Positions 5,909 through 12,139 of a stretch of DNA of 12,139 nt are shown here, piece by piece. The DNA lies in the NCBI GenBank assembly GCA_035255845.1, contig DATEZE010000064.1, positions 1 to 12,139 of the forward strand. The letters run 5' to 3'. The translations under genes were made by a program, and so were the position numbers. Position 1 is the first letter of the stretch; each line of letters opens with the position of its first letter. This DNA comes from JALORV01 sp035255845. Its GTDB lineage: Bacteria > Pseudomonadota > Gammaproteobacteria > Burkholderiales > Burkholderiaceae_F. Under the pieces are notes generated by a model. The model had not been told where the DNA came from and searched no databases. It worked only from the letters and a program-made list of their open reading frames with translations.

Positions 5909-7003
5909 TCAGTCGAAGACCGGGGACTCGACGCCGAGGATCTTGTGCAGCTTCGGGCTCGTCGTCGTGTACTGAAGGTGGACCTTGCGCTCGGGGAAAA
6001 CGTACCTCGTCGCCCCGAAGGCGGCGAGCGCGGCCTCGTGGAAGCCCGACAAGATGAGCTTCTTCTTGCCGGGATACAGGTTGATGTCGCCGACGGCAAA
6101 GATGCCTGGCACATTGGTCTCGAACTTCTCGGTATCGACGAGGATCTGCTTGCGTTCGAGGTCGAGGCCCCAGTCGGCGATTGGACCCAGCTTGGGTGAC
6201 AGTCCGAAGAACACCAACAGCGCATCGAGCGGAACGCGGCGGGTCAGCCCGTCGAGCGACGTGACTCGCACATCGGTCATGCGACCGTTTTCTTCCTCGA
6301 ACCCGCTGATCTGGCCCACGAGGAACTGCATTTCCAGCTTTTCGCACAGATCCTTCATCCGGGCGACGGAGGCCGGGGCGGCGCGGAATCCATCGCGCCG
6401 GTGCACAAGAACGATGCTGTGAGCCTTGCCGGCGAAATCGAGCGCCCAATCGAGCGCCGAGTCACCGCCTCCGGCGACGACGAGGTTCTTGCCGTGGAAC
6501 TGCGCCGGATCCTTGACGCGGTAATGAAGCTGCGCCCCGAGGAACTTGTCGATCCCGGGCGTCTTCAGCGTGCGCGGCTGGAACGACCCGACACCGGCCG
6601 CGATGATCACGACTTTGGTCAGGAAGCGCGTGCCCTTGATCGTTTCGACGAAGAAGCGTCCGTCGGCTTGTTTCTGCAGCACGCTGACTTCTTGTCCGAG
6701 ATGGAAGGTCGCGCCAAAAGGCTCGATCTGCTTCAGCAGGCTGTCGGTCAGCTCCTTGCCGGTGCACACCGGCACGGCAGGAATGTCATAGATTGGCTTA
6801 TCGGGATAAAGCTCGATGCATTGGCCGCCGACGTCATTGAGCGAATCGACGACATGCGCTTTCATCTCCAGCAGGCCGAGTTCAAAGACCTGGAACAGTC
6901 CCACCGGCCCCGCGCCGACGACGATGGCGTCGGTCTCTATCGCACCGGTGACATCGACCGGCGCAGCCAGTTGTGTGTTTTCTGAAGTAGTCAGCGAATT
7001 CAT
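5909..7003 (-). CDS. Ferredoxin/flavodoxin-NADP+ reductase, thioredoxin-reductase-like
   Basis: This 364-residue flavoprotein passes electrons between NADPH and ferredoxin or flavodoxin in the cytosol. The FAD site GAGPVG is at residues 30-35. The NADPH site GGGDSA is at 178-183, followed by HRRDGFRA (201-208), whose arginines bind the NADPH phosphate. The C-terminal FAD motif IFAVGDI is at 301-307. The redox-active CxxC of thioredoxin reductase is absent from the NADPH domain, which separates this FNR type (YumC-like) from true thioredoxin reductases. Length and order of motifs fit complete members of the family. Start is ATG 7003; GGAAG about 11 bases upstream is only a weak ribosome site. 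The gene follows the M48 protease on the same strand with a 129-base gap, so cotranscription is uncertain. TACAAT at 7062-7067 could be a -10 box for a separate promoter. Confidence 0.9.
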   Translation of the reverse strand: MNSLTTSENTQLAAPVDVTGAIETDAIVVGAGPVGLFQVFELGLLEMKAHVVDSLNDVGGQCIELYPDKPIYDIPAVPVCTGKELTDSLLKQIEPFGATFHLGQEVSVLQKQADGRFFVETIKGTRFLTKVVIIAAGVGSFQPRTLKTPGIDKFLGAQLHYRVKDPAQFHGKNLVVAGGGDSALDWALDFAGKAHSIVLVHRRDGFRAAPASVARMKDLCEKLEMQFLVGQISGFEEENGRMTDVRVTSLDGLTRRVPLDALLVFFGLSPKLGPIADWGLDLERKQILVDTEKFETNVPGIFAVGDINLYPGKKKLILSGFHEAALAAFGATRYVFPERKVHLQYTTTSPKLHKILGVESPVFD

Positions 7004-7132
7004 CGGGCAGAGCTTCCGTTCCCGGCAGCGGTCGCGTGCGCGGGGTCTGATGCGGCACGCAATTGTACGGATTCCGGCCGCGGCGCCAGTGCCAACGGCG
7101 CATAAGCGTATGCCGTCGCGGGCGGCCCGGTG

Positions 7133-8662
7133 CTACGGCCCGCGCCCGATCGTCTGGCGCATCGTCTCCTGCTCGCGCTTGATGTCCGACTGCAGTTCCC
7201 TGATCCGCGCGTCGATCTCCGACATCGTGTAGAAGTCGCCATCGTTGGCGCGCCGCGCGAGCTCCATCTGCTGCAGTGCCGCCGTCTTGACGCCAAGCAG
7301 CGCATACATCTCGCCGATTGCCTGATGCTGCAGCGACTTGCGCCCGAGCGCTTCGTAGCTGCGCCCGAGCAGCGCGTAGTACGAGGGCTGGCTGCGTGTG
7401 ATTGCGGACTGATCACGCAGCACTGCGATCGCCTGCTCGTATTGCTGCGAACGATTCAGCAGTTCAATGTAATGGGCGACGGCGACCGTTGACAGCGGAT
7501 AGCGCGCGGCGGTGTCGCGCGCCGTATCGACGGCGAGTTTGCGCTGTTCGTCGTTCTTGGCGGCGGCGAAGCGCGTCTCCGCGAGCAGCTTGTCGAGCAT
7601 TACCGAAGACGCCGAGGTTGCCTTGCGCGCGGCGAGCGCGTCCTCGTACGCGATGTCCGGCAGGTTGACCTTCAGGGCAGCCACCGCTGCGCCGTAATAC
7701 GCGGCAGCCTCGGACGGAGAAGCGCGCTCCTTGATCTGCCGGTTGAAGTAATCGAGCTCATCGCGCCAGCCCTGCGTTGTCGTTTCCTGCAGCACCCGCA
7801 GGCGGGCCCTGACCAGGTAGAAGTCGATCGGATCGGGTCGCTGCTTGAAACGCAGGTTGCGCGAACGATTCTGCATGTCGCTGATGCGTTCGACCGTCAG
7901 CGGGTGGGTGCGCAGGTAAGCCGGCGCGGTCCCCTCGTACAGCCGCGAGCCCTGCTGCAGGCGGCCAAAGAAGTTCTCCATGCCGTGCCCGTCGAACCCG
8001 GCGTTGACCAGCGTGGTGAAGCCGACCCGATCGGCTTCGCGCTCTGCGTCGCGCGAGAAGTTGAGCTGCTGCTGCAGCGCTGCGGCCTGGCCGCCGAAGA
8101 TCGCTGCCTGCGCGAGATCCCCGCCCGAGGAGCCACCGGCGCGCGCCGCAAGGATCGCGAGCAGCAGTGCGCCGATCTGGATCGCCATCGATTCCTTCTG
8201 GTTTCCCAGCATGCGGGCGATGTGACGCTGCGAGATGTGGCCGATTTCGTGTGCAAGCACGCCGGCGAGTTCAGACTCGGTCTCGGCCCGCAATATGAGG
8301 CCGCTGTGCACCCCGATGAAACCACCTGGGAGCGCGAAGGCATTCATCATCGGGTCGCGGACGATGAAGAACTGGAAGTCCTGCGAACGCGCCGCGCTGA
8401 ACGAGACGAGTTGGTAGCCGAGGCGATTGATGTATTCGGTCGACTCGGGATCGGCGAGGTAGTCCGGATCGTGCCGTATCTGCGCCATGATCTGTTCGCC
8501 GATCCTGCGCTCTTGTGCCGGCGAAAGTTCCTCGGCGCCGGCCTCCCCGAGCGCCGGAAGCTCGATCGATTGTGCGCGCGCCGGCAGTGCGAGCGGGGCC
8601 GCGAGCACGAACGCGAGCAGCATGACGATGCCGAGTCGCAGCGAGGAGAAAATGGTGCTCAA
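7133..8662 (-). CDS. bepA: BepA-like M48 family metalloprotease with TPR-like C-terminus
   Basis: This is a periplasmic zinc protease that, in Escherichia coli BepA, assists or degrades misassembled outer membrane proteins such as LptD. Numbered from a TTG at 8662 (509 residues), a signal peptide covers residues 1-30 and ends PARA-QS. The catalytic HEIGH is at 138-142, the third zinc ligand is in AEREADRVG (Glu209), and the M48 HPLT motif has His255. The C-terminal third is helical with Tyr/Ala/Leu spacing like tetratricopeptide repeats, for example YYGAAVAALKVN and SYYALLGRSYEALG. The start is uncertain. ATG 8623 (496 residues) leaves a signal peptide without a positive charge, while TTG 8662 adds one. 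Neither has a good ribosome site. The frame runs on into moaC but is not coding there. It is divergent from moaC, with about 98 bases between starts. Confidence 0.88.
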   Translation of the reverse strand: MSTIFSSLRLGIVMLLAFVLAAPLALPARAQSIELPALGEAGAEELSPAQERRIGEQIMAQIRHDPDYLADPESTEYINRLGYQLVSFSAARSQDFQFFIVRDPMMNAFALPGGFIGVHSGLILRAETESELAGVLAHEIGHISQRHIARMLGNQKESMAIQIGALLLAILAARAGGSSGGDLAQAAIFGGQAAALQQQLNFSRDAEREADRVGFTTLVNAGFDGHGMENFFGRLQQGSRLYEGTAPAYLRTHPLTVERISDMQNRSRNLRFKQRPDPIDFYLVRARLRVLQETTTQGWRDELDYFNRQIKERASPSEAAAYYGAAVAALKVNLPDIAYEDALAARKATSASSVMLDKLLAETRFAAAKNDEQRKLAVDTARDTAARYPLSTVAVAHYIELLNRSQQYEQAIAVLRDQSAITRSQPSYYALLGRSYEALGRKSLQHQAIGEMYALLGVKTAALQQMELARRANDGDFYTMSEIDARIRELQSDIKREQETMRQTIGRGP

Positions 8663-8760
8663 GGAGCTAGCCGGGGCGCGCGTGCGCCCGCCTCTCTCTG
8701 TATCGTCCGTATGATAGCCAGCCAGATGTTTCGTTCCCACCCGCGGCCTGTTGCTATCCG

Positions 8761-9243
8761 ATGAAGCCCCTGACGCATTTTGACGATTCCGGACAGGCCC
8801 ATATGGTCGATGTGGGCGATAAGCCGGCCACGCATCGGGTTGCCGTGGCGGCCGGCCGCATCTCGATGCAGCCCGCCACGCTGGCGCTGGTCCGGTCGGG
8901 TGCCGCGAGCAAAGGTGATGTCCTCGGCGTTGCACGCGTTGCCGCCATTCAGGGCGCAAAGCGCACGTCCGAACTCGTGCCGCTGTGTCATCCGATCGCG
9001 ATCACTCGCATCGTCGTCGATTTCGCACTGGACGACGCCCGCCACGCGGTCGAGTGCACGGCCCGAGTCGAGACGCATGGTCCGACCGGAGTCGAGATGG
9101 AAGCGCTTACCGCCGTGCAGGTCGCCCTGCTGACGATCTACGACATGTGCAAGGCGGTCGACCGCGGCATGGTGATCGGTGACGTGCGGCTGCTTGAAAA
9201 GCACGGGGGCCGCTCGGGCAGCTTCACCGCCGATTCGCGCTGA
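8761..9243 (+). CDS. moaC: Cyclic pyranopterin monophosphate synthase MoaC
   Basis: MoaC acts with MoaA in the first stage of molybdenum cofactor synthesis, forming cyclic pyranopterin monophosphate from the cyclohydrolase product. The 160 residues match the length of the E. coli enzyme and keep its catalytic residues at the same numbers: Lys51 (KGDVL), His77 (LCHPI), Glu112 and Glu114 (VEMEALTAV), Asp128 and Lys131 (YDMCKAVD). The protein is cytosolic and hexameric in known structures. ATG 8761 has no strong ribosome site. The stop TGA (9241-9243) overlaps the start of the next gene as TGATG, so the two are probably translated from one transcript. No other molybdopterin genes are in the window. 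Confidence 0.97.
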   Translation: MKPLTHFDDSGQAHMVDVGDKPATHRVAVAAGRISMQPATLALVRSGAASKGDVLGVARVAAIQGAKRTSELVPLCHPIAITRIVVDFALDDARHAVECTARVETHGPTGVEMEALTAVQVALLTIYDMCKAVDRGMVIGDVRLLEKHGGRSGSFTADSR

Positions 9244-10163
9244 TGCGCTTCTACCCGGCGCGCGAAGTCCACGCCGCGCTCGATCTGGATCGGCTTGCGG
9301 ATGCCATCGGTGCGATGCTCGCCGCTGCGCCGGTGGCGCCGCTGCGGCATGCACATGCGCTGTCCGACAGCGACACGCTGCTGCTGATGCCGGCATGGTC
9401 GGACCGTGCGCTCGGCGCGAAGCTGGTGACCGTCATGCCGGCGAATCGGCGCCTTGGACACCCGAGCGTGAATGCAATCTATCTGCTGTTCGAGCGCTCG
9501 ACTGGCGTGCCGCGCGCGGTGATCGACGGCGAGGCGCTGACGCTGCGGCGCACGGCCGCGGTTTCGTTGCTCGCAGCGCGCCACATGGTTCGCGCCGACG
9601 CCGGCAACGCACTGATCGTCGGCACCGGCACGCTTGCGCCCTACATGGCGCATGCGCACGCGTGCGCGCGGTCACTGCAGCGGCTATGGGTCTGGGGCCG
9701 CCGTGGCGAGGGCGCGCAGACCCTGGCGCAGCGCCTGCGCGACGAGGGCTTGCCCGCTCAGGCGGTTGAAGACCTCGAAGCGGCGGCGCGAGCAGCCGAC
9801 ATCATCTGCTGCGCCACGACCGCGACCCAGCCGATCGTGCGCGGTGCCTGGCTCGCGGCGGGAACACACCTCGACCTGGTCGGCGGATTCCGCCGCGGCA
9901 TGCGCGAGGCCGACGACGAGGCGGTCGCGCGCGCGCGGATCGTCGTCGACACCTACGCCGGCGCGCTGGCCGAGGCGGCTGACATCATCGAACCGCTCGA
10001 ACGCGGGGTGATCGAGCGCTCCGCGATCGTCGCCGAACTCGCAGAACTCGGCCGCGGCGTGCGGGGACGCACGTCTGCCGACGAGATCACGCTTTTCAAG
10101 TCGGTCGGAACCGCTGTTGCGGATCTCGCAGCCGCGCAACTGCTGCTAGAGATCACCGAATAG
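9243..10163 (+). CDS. Ornithine cyclodeaminase/mu-crystallin family protein, likely pyrroline-2-carboxylate (imine) reductase
   Basis: This 306-residue NAD(P)-dependent protein has family signatures GAKLVTVMP (substrate-binding Lys60), GVPRAVIDG, LTLRRTAAVS (98-108) and a Rossmann loop GTGTLA (127-132). The C-terminal DEITLFKSVGTAVADLAAA is also typical. True ornithine cyclodeaminase has a catalytic Asp directly after VGG; here the sequence is DLVGGFRRGMREAD, with Phe216 in that place. From what is known of the family this points away from ornithine deamination. It points towards reduction of a cyclic or linear imine such as delta-1-pyrroline-2-carboxylate. That is inference. The start ATG shares its A with the moaC stop (TGATG) and has no separate ribosome site, so translational coupling is likely. 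It converges on recN with 17 bases between stops. Confidence 0.88.
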   Translation: MRFYPAREVHAALDLDRLADAIGAMLAAAPVAPLRHAHALSDSDTLLLMPAWSDRALGAKLVTVMPANRRLGHPSVNAIYLLFERSTGVPRAVIDGEALTLRRTAAVSLLAARHMVRADAGNALIVGTGTLAPYMAHAHACARSLQRLWVWGRRGEGAQTLAQRLRDEGLPAQAVEDLEAAARAADIICCATTATQPIVRGAWLAAGTHLDLVGGFRRGMREADDEAVARARIVVDTYAGALAEAADIIEPLERGVIERSAIVAELAELGRGVRGRTSADEITLFKSVGTAVADLAAAQLLLEITE

Positions 10164-10180
10164 CTGGAACCAGGAAGCGT

Positions 10181-11833
<1,653 letters not shown>

Positions 11834-11860
11834 GCGATGACCGTCGGCCCGCCGGCCCGT

Positions 11861-12139
11861 TCAGCCGCGCGAGTGCGACTCGCTCGGCATCACGCTCCAG
11901 TGCAGCTTCTGTCGCAGCGTCGCGAAGAAGTTGTAGCCGACAGGGTGCAGCAGCGTCACCAGGTCGTTGCCGCGACGCGCCCGCACGATGTCGCCGGGCA
12001 CCAGGCTGGCATAGACCTGCATATCGAAGTGCGCACTGGCCTCGCGCACGTCGGTGATCTCGATTTCTACGACGACGTCGTCGGGCAGCACGATCGGACG
12101 GTTGGAAAGCGTCTGCGGTGCGACCGGCACCAGGACCAG
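11861..12139 (-). CDS. nadK: NAD kinase, C-terminal fragment
   Basis: The last 92 residues of NAD kinase (usually about 290) are present; the rest is off the right edge. The enzyme phosphorylates NAD to NADP using ATP. The fragment starts within the conserved VPVAPQTLSNRPIVLP segment, part of the active site region. It continues with the late strands (ARRGNDLVTLLHPVGYNFF) and the family-typical end, where LRQKLHW precedes the C-terminus. A GTG codon at 12130 is internal, not a start. It lies upstream of recN with a 27-base gap, probably in one operon. Confidence 0.93.
   Translation of the reverse strand: MVLVPVAPQTLSNRPIVLPDDVVVEIEITDVREASAHFDMQVYASLVPGDIVRARRGNDLVTLLHPVGYNFFATLRQKLHWSVMPSESHSRG

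Noticed and set aside
7062..7067. TACAAT (minus strand) as the -10 box of a reductase promoter
   Set aside because: No acceptable -35 element is found at normal spacing, so it is not listed as a promoter.

Overview
The window looks like a chromosomal segment of a GC-rich Pseudomonadota bacterium, most likely betaproteobacterial (Burkholderiales-like). This rests on remembered gene order (nadK next to recN, moaC divergent from an M48 protease) and protein style, not on a search. It has two halves: an accessory, integron-like left part (about 1-3770) and a denser, more GC-rich core part (about 3918-12139).

Left part. Two integron attC sites (515-593 and 1099-1185) are visible. Each has GCCTAAC/GTTAGGC ends, a central hairpin and internal bases matching the known attC consensus, and both point along the minus strand. 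They delimit one complete gene cassette (521-1104). It carries a GFA-family zinc protein gene that runs opposite to the cassette direction and has its own Shine-Dalgarno sequence. Downstream on the minus strand begins a second cassette with a very short ORF and a secreted protein of a family I associate with PEP-CTERM proteins; it runs off the left edge. Upstream on the minus strand, attC2 would close a cassette holding an NTF2/SnoaL-like protein and perhaps an orphan lipoprotein. No integron integrase lies on the right, where the 5' end of the array should be, so this looks like a cluster of attC sites lacking an integrase (CALIN) or a displaced array. Between 2587 and 3917 are a doubtful small membrane protein, a DUF3144 protein and a pair of degenerate direct repeats.

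Right part. A DUF885 putative metallohydrolase (+) with an unusual C-terminal tail converges on a thioredoxin-reductase-like ferredoxin/flavodoxin-NADP+ reductase (-). The latter lies downstream of a periplasmic BepA-like M48 metalloprotease (-). The protease is divergent from moaC (+, molybdopterin synthesis), which overlaps by one base an ornithine cyclodeaminase-family reductase. That gene converges on recN (-, double-strand break repair), preceded on the same strand by the 3' end of nadK (NAD kinase). No rRNA, tRNA, CRISPR array or transposase was seen.

The most interesting element is the small minus-oriented cassette array with an inverted cassette gene and its junction with the core genome.
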